The position numbers and the translations under genes are program-made. The notes below the pieces were generated by a model. It was not told where the DNA came from and made no database searches. It saw nothing but the letters and a program-made list of their open reading frames with translations. Source: Desulfuromonas sp. AOP6 (GTDB taxonomy: Bacteria > Desulfobacterota > Desulfuromonadia > Desulfuromonadales > SZUA-540). From it: a DNA stretch of 64,000 nucleotides. Where the stretch lies: assembly GCF_009731355.2 (NCBI RefSeq), contig NZ_AP022810.1, positions 1,578,001 through 1,642,000 on the forward strand, read 5' to 3'. Numbering within the stretch: position 1 is the stretch's first letter; every line of letters starts with the position of its first letter. Below, in pieces: positions 1 to 8,200 of this stretch.

Positions 1-1
1 G

Positions 2-400
2 CCGGGTTTGGCCGGGCTCAAGGCGGGAGTCGAATTTATCATTCAGACCGGGATAGAGGCCATCCGAGCCCACGAAAGGACCTTGCTCGAACGGCTCCTC
101 GATGGTCTTCGCCAGGTGAAAAGCGTTGAACTGTACGGACCACGGGACTTTCGCTATCATGGTGGCGCCGTTTCCTTCAATCTGGCAGGGCGTGACCCGT
201 CGGAAGTCGGCTTTCTGCTCGATCATGCACACCATATCTGCTGTCGGGTCGGTCTGCATTGCGCTCCTGCCGCACACAGAACCATCGGTACCTTCCCGCG
301 AGGAACCGTGCGTGTGAGCCCCGGTTTCTTCAACACCGTTGGAGAAATTGATCGTTTCATTACCGCTGTGGATGTCATTCTATCACGCCCCGAGGCCTGA
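2..400 (+). CDS. Cysteine desulfurase-family aminotransferase class V, C-terminal part
   Basis: The reading frame is open from base 2, so the gene starts before the window; about 132 C-terminal residues are visible. It belongs to the fold-type I PLP enzymes of the NifS/SufS group, which take sulfur from cysteine for Fe-S cluster or thio-cofactor synthesis. The visible part holds the small C-terminal domain with the loop GLHCAPAAH, whose cysteine is at the place of the persulfide-forming residue, followed by a GTVRVSPGFFNT segment typical of the short 'cysteine desulfurase family' branch. A TTG at base 8 is an internal leucine, not a start. The PLP lysine lies outside the window, so the exact subfamily and partner are not visible. 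It ends 35 bases before the PhoH-family gene. Confidence 0.85.
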   Translation, partial: PGLAGLKAGVEFIIQTGIEAIRAHERTLLERLLDGLRQVKSVELYGPRDFRYHGGAVSFNLAGRDPSEVGFLLDHAHHICCRVGLHCAPAAHRTIGTFPRGTVRVSPGFFNTVGEIDRFITAVDVILSRPEA

Positions 401-435
401 TTCGACCAGGCAACCCTGACAACGGAAAGGATCTC

Positions 436-1752
436 ATGAAAAAGACATTTATCCTCGACACCAACGTGCTTCTCCATGATCCTCAGGCAATTTTCAAGTT
501 TGAAGATAACGATGTCATCGTTCCCATCACGGTTATTGAAGAGGTTGATAATTTCAAGAAGGATCTCAGTGAGACGGGTCGCAATGCCCGTCAGATTTCC
601 CGGATTCTTGATGGTTTTCGTCAAAAAGCTCCCCTGGTCGACGGTGTTCCCCTCGAAGGGGGCGGCATTCTCAAGGTTGTGCTCTACACCGATGGCTCGA
701 TGAAGCTTCTGCCACCCGAACTGCGTGCAGACCGAGGTGATAACCGCATCCTGGCCGTCGCCATGGACATGAAAAAGCAGTGTTCCTGTCCCGTTGTATT
801 TGTCACCAAAGACACCAACCTGCGCATCAAGGCCGATGCCATCGGGCTGCGAGCCGAGGATTACGAATCGGACAAGGTTTCCATAGAGGAACTTTACTCG
901 GGTACGGCGCAGGTCGTGGTCAACAAAGACGAGGTCGACCGCTTCTATGGACAGGGATATTTAGACTTTTCGGGACCCTATTACCCGAACCAGGGTATTA
1001 CCCTGGCCGAGGCCTCCAATCCCTCCCATACTGCCATAGGTCGTTATCATGCCAAGATGGAACGGCTCAATCCCCTCATTCGCCCACCCAAGGAGGGGGT
1101 ATGGGGAATATTACCCCGCAATCGTGAACAGCAGTTTGCCCTGGATCTGCTGCTCGATGACGACATTCAGCTGGTGACCCTGGTCGGCAAGGCCGGCACG
1201 GGTAAAACTCTGCTGGCCATTGCCGCCGGCCTGTTCAAGTCCGCCGATGAAGGATCTTTCAGCCGCCTGCTGGTGTCGCGTCCCGTCTTTCCTATGGGTA
1301 AGGATCTCGGTTTTCTGCCTGGCGATGTTGAGGAAAAACTGGCCCCCTGGATGCAGCCTATTTTCGACAATGTTGAACTGCTGCTGGGGGCGGTGGAAGA
1401 GCGCGGCAAGCGCAAAAGGGGCTACAAGGAACTCGTCGACATGGGTCTGATGGAGATAGAGCCGCTGACCTATATCCGCGGTCGTTCCATTCCCAAGCAG
1501 TACATGATTGTCGACGAGGCTCAGAACCTGACCCCACACGAAATAAAAACCATTATCACCAGGGCCGGGGAGGGGACCAAGATTGTCCTGACCGGCGACC
1601 CGTACCAGATCGACAACCCCTATGTCGATTCATCCAGCAATGGACTGACCTATACGGTAGAGAAGTTCAAGGGTCAGGAGATTGCCGGGCATATTACCTT
1701 GACCAAGGGGGAGCGCTCCCAGTTGGCCGAATTGGCTGCCAACCTGCTGTAA
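436..1752 (+). CDS. PhoH-family ATPase with N-terminal PIN domain
   Basis: A 438-residue protein of the PhoH2 (PIN-PhoH) type, thought to couple RNA cleavage to ATP-driven unwinding, as in the VapC-linked PhoH2 proteins. The N-terminal PIN domain starts with LDTNVLLHD and has acidic residues in EEVD, DNRILA and TKDTN. The ATPase half from about residue 230 has the Walker A motif GKAGTGKT, a Walker B-like DEAQN and a sensor-like LTGDPYQID. The start at 436 has AAAGG five bases upstream. Family length is usually 430-470 residues, so it looks intact. It is followed 36 bases later by tsaD. No antitoxin-like partner is seen. The family call is firm; the cellular role is poorly known. Confidence 0.95.
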   Translation: MKKTFILDTNVLLHDPQAIFKFEDNDVIVPITVIEEVDNFKKDLSETGRNARQISRILDGFRQKAPLVDGVPLEGGGILKVVLYTDGSMKLLPPELRADRGDNRILAVAMDMKKQCSCPVVFVTKDTNLRIKADAIGLRAEDYESDKVSIEELYSGTAQVVVNKDEVDRFYGQGYLDFSGPYYPNQGITLAEASNPSHTAIGRYHAKMERLNPLIRPPKEGVWGILPRNREQQFALDLLLDDDIQLVTLVGKAGTGKTLLAIAAGLFKSADEGSFSRLLVSRPVFPMGKDLGFLPGDVEEKLAPWMQPIFDNVELLLGAVEERGKRKRGYKELVDMGLMEIEPLTYIRGRSIPKQYMIVDEAQNLTPHEIKTIITRAGEGTKIVLTGDPYQIDNPYVDSSSNGLTYTVEKFKGQEIAGHITLTKGERSQLAELAANLL

Positions 1753-1788
1753 TTTGTTCTTAGACTCTTTCCCAAGACTTTATTGCGT

Positions 1789-2814
1789 ATGCTTGTATTA
1801 GCCATTGAATCTTCCTGTGATGAAACTTCCGCCGCCGTGGTGCGACATGGCCGGGAAGTCTTGTCCAATGTCATTGCCTCTCAGGTCGATATCCACGCCC
1901 GCTATGGCGGGGTCGTCCCTGAGTTGGCCTCGCGCAAGCACGTGGAGGCTATCTCCGTTGTTATCGACGAGGCTTTGGAAAAAGCCCAGGTTGCCTTGGA
2001 GGATATTGAGGGGATAGCTGTTACCCGTGGTCCCGGACTTGTTGGCGCCCTTCTTGTCGGTCTTTCCGTGGCCAAAGCCTTGGCTTTTGGACGCGGTATT
2101 CCCATGGTTGGAGTTCACCACATCGAGGGCCACATTCTTTCACCCCTGTTAGAGCAGGATGTCGATTTTCCTTTTCTCGCGCTGGCAGTCTCCGGGGGGC
2201 ATACCCATCTCTACAGGGTTGACGGCATCGGGAGCTACACCATTCTGGGCAGAACTCTCGATGACGCCGCCGGAGAGGCTTTCGACAAAGTCGCCAAACT
2301 GCTGGGCCTGGGGTACCCCGGTGGTCAGATCGTCGACCGTCTGGCTGCCGAAGGTAATCCCGAGGCCATCGTTTTTCCTCGACCTCTCCTGCACCAGAAA
2401 AATCTCGATTTCAGTTTCAGCGGCATCAAGACTGCTGTGCTGAATTACGTGCGCAATCTGAAAGAGGAGGTGGATGAAGTGACCTTGCGGAATATAGCCG
2501 CCGGTTTTCAGGCCGCCGTCGTCGAAGTTCTCACCCGCAAGACGCTGCGGGCCGCCACAGAGAACGGGCTTTCACGCATTGTCGTGGCAGGGGGAGTCGC
2601 CTGCAACCGCGGGCTTCGTGAATCTTTTAAAAAAGAGGGGGTGGAAAAAGGGTTCGACGTCTTTTTCCCTTCGCCCGGGCTCTGTGGTGACAATGCCGCC
2701 ATGTTGGCTGTCGCCGGCGACGCCTACCTGGAATCAGGTTGCAGGGGGTCGCTTGATCTCAATGCCGTCGCCAGTTGGCCCCTTGACCAGGCCGGCCAGC
2801 TCTCTGGAGACTGA
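1789..2814 (+). CDS. tsaD: tRNA N6-adenosine threonylcarbamoyltransferase TsaD
   Basis: TsaD transfers the threonylcarbamoyl group to adenosine 37 of ANN-decoding tRNAs, working with TsaB and TsaE in the cytoplasm. The 341-residue protein is full length. It begins LAIESSCDET, contains the metal-binding HIEGH near residue 110, the SGGHT nucleotide loop and a C-terminal GDNAAM, all diagnostic of the Kae1/TsaD family. I chose ATG 1789 over an in-frame TTG at 1783 because family members begin right at M(L)xLxIESSCD; there is no strong ribosome binding site for either. It is followed after 8 bases by a DUF2062 gene, so cotranscription is likely. Confidence 0.97.
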   Translation: MLVLAIESSCDETSAAVVRHGREVLSNVIASQVDIHARYGGVVPELASRKHVEAISVVIDEALEKAQVALEDIEGIAVTRGPGLVGALLVGLSVAKALAFGRGIPMVGVHHIEGHILSPLLEQDVDFPFLALAVSGGHTHLYRVDGIGSYTILGRTLDDAAGEAFDKVAKLLGLGYPGGQIVDRLAAEGNPEAIVFPRPLLHQKNLDFSFSGIKTAVLNYVRNLKEEVDEVTLRNIAAGFQAAVVEVLTRKTLRAATENGLSRIVVAGGVACNRGLRESFKKEGVEKGFDVFFPSPGLCGDNAAMLAVAGDAYLESGCRGSLDLNAVASWPLDQAGQLSGD

Positions 2815-2822
2815 GAAAATTT

Positions 2823-3305
2823 ATGTGGCGGCGTTTTTCTTTGGTCCGGCAACTTAAGTTGAATTTGCTTCTACTTGTTCGCCTGCGCAAGTCGCCGGAC
2901 GAGATCGCCAAAGGTCTGGCCCTTGGTGTTCTGGTGGGTATGACGCCGACTTTCGGGTTTCAGATGGTTATTGCCGTCTTTCTGGCTTTCCTGCTGCGTG
3001 AAAATCGTATTGCCGCCCTAGTTGGCGTCTGGGTTACCAATCCCTTGACGGCGCCGATAATTTACGCCCTTGAATACGAATCTGGTCGCCTTCTGTTGGG
3101 CCTGGATCGAGCCAGTCTCCCGACTGAATTCAGTTTTACCGCCTTTAAAGATCTCGGTTTTGATGTCCTGTTGCCGTTGTCTGTCGGCGGTCTCATATAC
3201 GGATTTCTTTGTGCGGCCTTGGCTTATGCCTTGACCTTGCGCCTTATCCCCATCGTCAAAACGATGCGGATAAGGCGTTGGCCCAGACCGCGTCGCCCTT
3301 TCTGA
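2823..3305 (+). CDS. DUF2062 membrane protein
   Basis: A 160-residue protein of the DUF2062 family, of unknown function. The N-terminal SPDEIAKGLALGVLVGMTP segment with its conserved glycines is the family hallmark, followed by the conserved WVTNPLT(A)PIIY motif. Three hydrophobic segments (about residues 30-48, 55-75 and 122-145) indicate an inner membrane protein, and the C-terminus is very basic. It sits 8 bases after tsaD and 10 bases before rsmA, so it is most likely part of one transcript. DUF2062 proteins are often found next to glycosyltransferases or tRNA and rRNA modification genes; no function can be read from this sequence. Confidence 0.85.
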   Translation: MWRRFSLVRQLKLNLLLLVRLRKSPDEIAKGLALGVLVGMTPTFGFQMVIAVFLAFLLRENRIAALVGVWVTNPLTAPIIYALEYESGRLLLGLDRASLPTEFSFTAFKDLGFDVLLPLSVGGLIYGFLCAALAYALTLRLIPIVKTMRIRRWPRPRRPF

Positions 3306-3315
3306 ATGAGTTGAC

Positions 3316-4122
3316 ATGGAACAACCCTATCATCGCCCTCAAAAACGTTTCGGGCAGAACTTTCTGCACGATGACCATGTAATCGATCGGATTCTCGCCG
3401 CCGCCGATCTGTCTTCTGCTGACCGCGTGCTGGAAATCGGGCCTGGCTTGGGTGTGCTCACCGACAGGATGTTGCCCAAAGCAGGGCATGTGGTGGTCAT
3501 GGAGGTCGATCGCAACCTTGTAGAACGGCTCAAAAAAAGAATTGATTCGAACTTGACTGTCTTCGAGGGAGACGCTCTGCATTTGGACTGGAAAAGTATC
3601 CTCTGTGAGCCTCCCTACAAGCTGGTGGCCAATCTTCCCTACAATATATCCAGCCAGATACTCTTCAAACTTCTCGATCATCGCGACCTATTTTCCCGGT
3701 TGGTATTGATGTTTCAGAAAGAGGTCGGTGATCGTCTGGCCGCTGCCCCAGGCACCCGGGACTATGGCATTCTTTCCGTTCTCTGCCAGGTCTGGTTCGA
3801 TGTCCGCAAAGTGGTGAATGTGCCGCCAGGCGCCTTCAAACCGCCCCCCAAAGTGCATTCTATCGTCCTTGAATTTCACGCGCGGCGCGAGCCGAGGGTC
3901 GCTATTGACGATCCAGATTTTTTCCGCAAGGTCGTCAAGGCGTCCTTTGCCCAACGTCGCAAAACCCTGCGCAATACGCTCACGGGTTCCGGTTTCTCCG
4001 CCGACAATGTTGATGTGGCGCTGAGTCGTTGCGGCATTGACCCCGGGCGTCGTGGAGAAACCTTGTCCCTGGCTGAGTTCAGCCAGTTGGCCAGGGAACT
4101 CAAAGCATCTTTCAACTCTTAA
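3316..4122 (+). CDS. rsmA: 16S rRNA dimethyladenosine transferase RsmA (KsgA)
   Basis: This S-adenosylmethionine-dependent enzyme dimethylates the two adjacent adenosines in helix 45 of 16S rRNA late in 30S assembly. The 268-residue protein has the N-terminal KRFGQNFL signature, the SAM-binding VLEIGPGLGVLT motif near residue 42, the catalytic NLPYNIS motif near residue 107, and a C-terminal helical domain with FAQRRKTLRN. Length matches the family (about 260-290). The start at ATG 3316 is 10 bases downstream of the DUF2062 stop. Loss of KsgA in other bacteria gives kasugamycin resistance; nothing here suggests a defect. Confidence 0.97.
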   Translation: MEQPYHRPQKRFGQNFLHDDHVIDRILAAADLSSADRVLEIGPGLGVLTDRMLPKAGHVVVMEVDRNLVERLKKRIDSNLTVFEGDALHLDWKSILCEPPYKLVANLPYNISSQILFKLLDHRDLFSRLVLMFQKEVGDRLAAAPGTRDYGILSVLCQVWFDVRKVVNVPPGAFKPPPKVHSIVLEFHARREPRVAIDDPDFFRKVVKASFAQRRKTLRNTLTGSGFSADNVDVALSRCGIDPGRRGETLSLAEFSQLARELKASFNS

Positions 4123-4157
4123 CAGCCCCCATTTAACCGGCGGCAGGAGGATATGAC

Positions 4158-5036
4158 GTGTCAGATTGTTTTTGCAAAGTTAATGGACGGCCCATCAGCG
4201 CCTTTGAATATCAGAACGCTATTCAGGGTTACGCCATGGACCGTTATCGTAAAACCATGGACCAGCTCTCTGCCGATGAACTGCACGCCATGGAAGAACT
4301 CGCTGAGGAAAAACTGCTCGCCCGTGAATTAATCTTCCAGGAAGCCCTTTCCCAGGGAGCGGTTGCCGACGAAAAAGCTGTCTCCGAGGAGATGGCCAAG
4401 ATTATCAAGAATTTCCCGACGGAAGACGAATTCTATGGCACTTTGCAGAAGGCGGGTGTCGAACCGGCGGTCTATCGGCGCATGATTCAGCAGGACCTGA
4501 CGGTCAATCGCATGATCGCCCAAAAACTGACCAACCTGCCGGAACCTGACGCAGATAAGGTCAAGGAAATCTATCAGCGGTTTCCTGAAAAAATGCAGTC
4601 ACCAGAAAAGGTTCGGGCAAGTCATATTCTCATCAAAGTCAAGGGTGACGACAGGGAAGGGGCGCTTGCGCAGGCGCGCGAACTGCTGACTAAAGCCACG
4701 GAAGAAGATTTCGCCACACTGGCTCGGGAACATTCGGCCTGTCCCAGTGCGGGGCGGGGTGGCGATCTCGGCTACTTTTCCCGGGGAGATATGGTCAAGC
4801 CATTTGAAGACGCGGCGTTTTCTCTGGAGAAGGGCATTGTTCAGGATGTCGTGGAAACTCAGTTCGGCTTCCATCTCATCCAGGTGCTATCCCGCCAGCA
4901 AGCGCAGACCTTGACATTGGAGGAGGCGACGCCAAAAATCCACCAATTTCTGCAGGAAGAGTCCGGTGCCGATGTCCTGCAGGGGTGGGTCGGCGAGCTT
5001 AAAGCCAGAGCGACCATTGAATTTCTCCGTCAATAG
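4158..5036 (+). CDS. Parvulin-type peptidyl-prolyl isomerase without signal peptide
   Basis: A 292-residue PpiC/SurA-type prolyl isomerase. The parvulin domain lies at about residues 145-240, with RASHILIKV, the glycine-rich GRGGDLGYFSRGDMV and a C-terminal FGFHLIQV. The N-terminal 140 residues are the helical SurA/NifM-like chaperone region. Unlike SurA or PrsA it lacks any signal peptide or lipobox: the N-terminus (MSDCFCKVNGRPIS) is polar, which suggests a cytoplasmic NifM-like chaperone. The GTG start at 4158 is supported by CAGGAGG seven bases upstream; an ATG at 4153 is in another frame. A strong terminator follows at 5056. Client proteins cannot be inferred from the sequence. Confidence 0.88.
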   Translation: MSDCFCKVNGRPISAFEYQNAIQGYAMDRYRKTMDQLSADELHAMEELAEEKLLARELIFQEALSQGAVADEKAVSEEMAKIIKNFPTEDEFYGTLQKAGVEPAVYRRMIQQDLTVNRMIAQKLTNLPEPDADKVKEIYQRFPEKMQSPEKVRASHILIKVKGDDREGALAQARELLTKATEEDFATLAREHSACPSAGRGGDLGYFSRGDMVKPFEDAAFSLEKGIVQDVVETQFGFHLIQVLSRQQAQTLTLEEATPKIHQFLQEESGADVLQGWVGELKARATIEFLRQ

Positions 5037-5055
5037 TGTGGCTTGAATCTTCACC

Positions 5056-5090
5056 AAAGGCGCCGCTGTCAAAGCTGGCGCCTTTTTTTT
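5056..5090 (+). terminator. Intrinsic terminator after the prolyl isomerase gene
   Basis: AAAGGCGCC and GGCGCCTTT form a perfect stem around a 12-base loop, followed by a run of T. It begins 19 bases after the stop codon of the prolyl isomerase gene and separates the housekeeping run from the glutamate dehydrogenase gene. Confidence 0.9.
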
Positions 5091-5235
5091 GGACTTTGAG
5101 ACCTCCCTTGTCAAAACAGCCGTCATGCATTAGTCTTAGGCAGAGACTTACCGATCGATATCCTCCTTTTTTTACTAGGCTAAAGTCGTCCTTTGAACCG
5201 AGCGGGACCTTTTGCCGGAACCCCTGGAGATTTCC

Positions 5236-8200
5236 ATGGACATCAAGGTCGTATCCGGAACCCAAGGTGTACCGCCTCAGGAAATGGATCAACGCATCGA
5301 GGCTGTTCTGAATGGTTATCGAGCCAAAGTGGATGACACCAAGTACCAGTGCCTGGCCGCTTTGGCGCAGTCGCTGCGTGAAACGACGCCGTTGTCCTAT
5401 ATGGCCTCCGCGTCTGAGAACCAGATCGCCTCGTGGCTGGAAATCTTTCTTGGACTGATTGAATCGCCACGCCAACAGTTGGTCGTAGCGGTCGAGCCTT
5501 TAGACGTGGAAGGTCACGCTTTGCTGGTGACCAATTCTCCAGATGCCCCCTTTCTGCTTGATTCGGTGCAGTCTTTCCTGCTCAGCCACCATATCGATTT
5601 TCATCTGATTGCCCATCCCATTTTGACCATCCATCGTCAGCATGACCATTTGGTTGGCATCGATTCCATCGAGGCCTCCGGGCCGAAGGAATCCTTCATT
5701 ATTGTTGAAGTCGAGGGTGTATCCAAAGAGAGCTATCTGCGCATTGAACAGGGGGTGCGCAAGGCTCTTTCTGCTACCCTGGCCGTCCACAAAGACCGCA
5801 TGGCCATGAACTCCCGCTTGAGCGCAATGGGGGCCTTGGCTCAACAGGGAGGCTTTGCCGATTTTTGGAACTGGTTGCAGGAAGACAACTTTTTGCCTTT
5901 TGGCTGCCATCGTCTGATCCGGTCCAAGGATCGCCGGGGGGGGGCGATTGTGCAATTGCAGGCAGAGGATTCGCTCGGTATCGCCTTTGGCCCCGAGGAG
6001 GTGGACCTTTCAGCCCCGAGGCCCTTGGAGGACTGTCATGAACCGACCCGCGCCCGGTTGCAGCGGGATCGTGATGTGGTGGTGGACACTCTCGAACGGG
6101 TGAGCCTGGTCTATCGGGCGGATCCCCTCGTCTATATCGGTGTTCGTGAAGAGATGGCTGACGGCAGGCAGTTGGAGCACATCTTTCTGGGGCTGTTCTC
6201 TCCCCGCAGCGCCGATGAACTTGCTTTTAATGTGCCGTCCCTGCGGAAACGCTTTGAAGAGGTTTTAGGTCGTCTTCATATTTTGCCGGGAAGCCACGAT
6301 TACCGTAAAACCAATGAAATTTTCAATACGTTCCCCAAGGTGGAACTTTTTTTCATGAGCGACGAAGAATTGACGCAGACAGTCCGTTCTTTCGCTCTGC
6401 TCTATCGGCACGATACCATTAAGATCGTGGCGACGCGCAGCCTGGCGGTTCGTGGTATAACCTTGCTGGTCATTATGCCGCGAGACTATTATTCATCCGA
6501 GCGTGTGAGCCGTATCGAGCACTACATTTCACTCTATTTTCAGACAAAACGTGTTGTCTCCAAGGTTATTCACATCAGCCCCGACTTCATAAGCCTTCAT
6601 GTGCATATTCATATCGATCAAACAAAAATCGTTCTTGATATGGACCGCCTTGAGCGGGGGTTGAGCCGGAAAATTCGTCCCTGGGATCTTAAAATCCGCA
6701 GTCAGTTGGAGCATCGCCTCGGCGAGGTAGAAGGAGCGGAGATGGCGAGGCGCTATCAAAATGTATTCCCGCTGGAATACAAGGCCTTGTTGCATCCCCG
6801 TTTTGCCGTGCGGGACATTCGCGGGATTGAAAAGGTTTTGCTGGACGGCGAAGAAGTCCTTGATCTGTGGGGACCTTTCGATGGCAAACGCTACCGGTTG
6901 CAGTTCTACAGTCTCAAGAACAGTTTCCTCAATGAACTCATCCCCTTTATGGAAAACCTGAATCTATGCGTTGAGGACGAAATCGATTTTACTGTCACCC
7001 TAGACCGCAAAAAAGTCTTCATCAAGAGCTTTACTATCCGGACAACGCCCTCGAATGCCTTGGAACTTTCCGAGATCAGACCGCTTCTGCTCGACGCCCT
7101 GCAGGCTTTGCGTCGCGGCAAAGTCGAAAACGATTATCTGCACGGCATTCTTGTGCTCACAGGGCTCTCCTGGCAGCAGATTGACGTTTTTCGGGGCTAT
7201 CGGAACTATTACTTCCAGATTGGCTGTCCCTATACCAAGAAAAGGGTCGCCCTGGCGCTGATTCACAATGCGGAAGTCACTCATCTGCTGTATCGCTATT
7301 TTGAAGCGCGCTTTCTGGATAAACCGGAATGGACGGATCCCCTCAAGCGCGAAGAGGAGGCTCTGTCTCCTATCCGGATGCAATTGATCACGGCTTTGCA
7401 GGACGTATCGGATGTCAATGAAGACAACATCCTGCGCGCCCTCTTCAACCTCATCGATTCGACCGTGCGTACCAATTTTTACCGGCGCTGCGACAGCAAG
7501 GATTATTTTTTCGCATTCAAGATCAGCGCCATGGGTATTATCGACATGCCGGCGCCGCGCCCCCTCTTTGAAGTCTACGTGCATAGCGCTACCATGGAAG
7601 GGATCCATCTGCGGGGTGGTCGGGTAGCCCGCGGCGGCATTCGCTGGTCAGACCGCCCCGACGATTTCCGCACCGAAGTTCTCGGCCTGATGAAGACCCA
7701 GATGACCAAAAACGCCCTGATCGTTCCAGTCGGTTCCAAGGGCGGGTTTGTCGTTAAGGCACCCTACAGCAACCGGGATGAAGGTGCCGTGCTCTCTAAA
7801 GCCGCCTATCAGACTCTCATGCGCGGCTTGCTCGACCTGACCGACAACAGAGTAGGGGATAAGGTGGTTCGCGCCGAAGGGATCGTGGCGTACGATGAGG
7901 AAGATCCTTATCTCGTTGTTGCCGCTGACAAAGGGACCGCCCATCTGCCTGATACGGCCAACGCTGTCAGCCGAGAATACAGGTTCTGGCTCGATGACGC
8001 CTTTGCCAGCGGCGGCTCCCACGGATATGACCACAAAAAGTTGGGCATTACCGCGCGTGGGGCCTGGGAGTGCGTCAAATCACATTTCCGGGAGTTGGGG
8101 CAGGATATCCAGAATGAACCCTTTACCGTCGTCGGTATTGGCGACATGAGTGGCGACGTTTTTGGTAACGGCATGCTCCTGTCTCAGCACATACGGCTGG

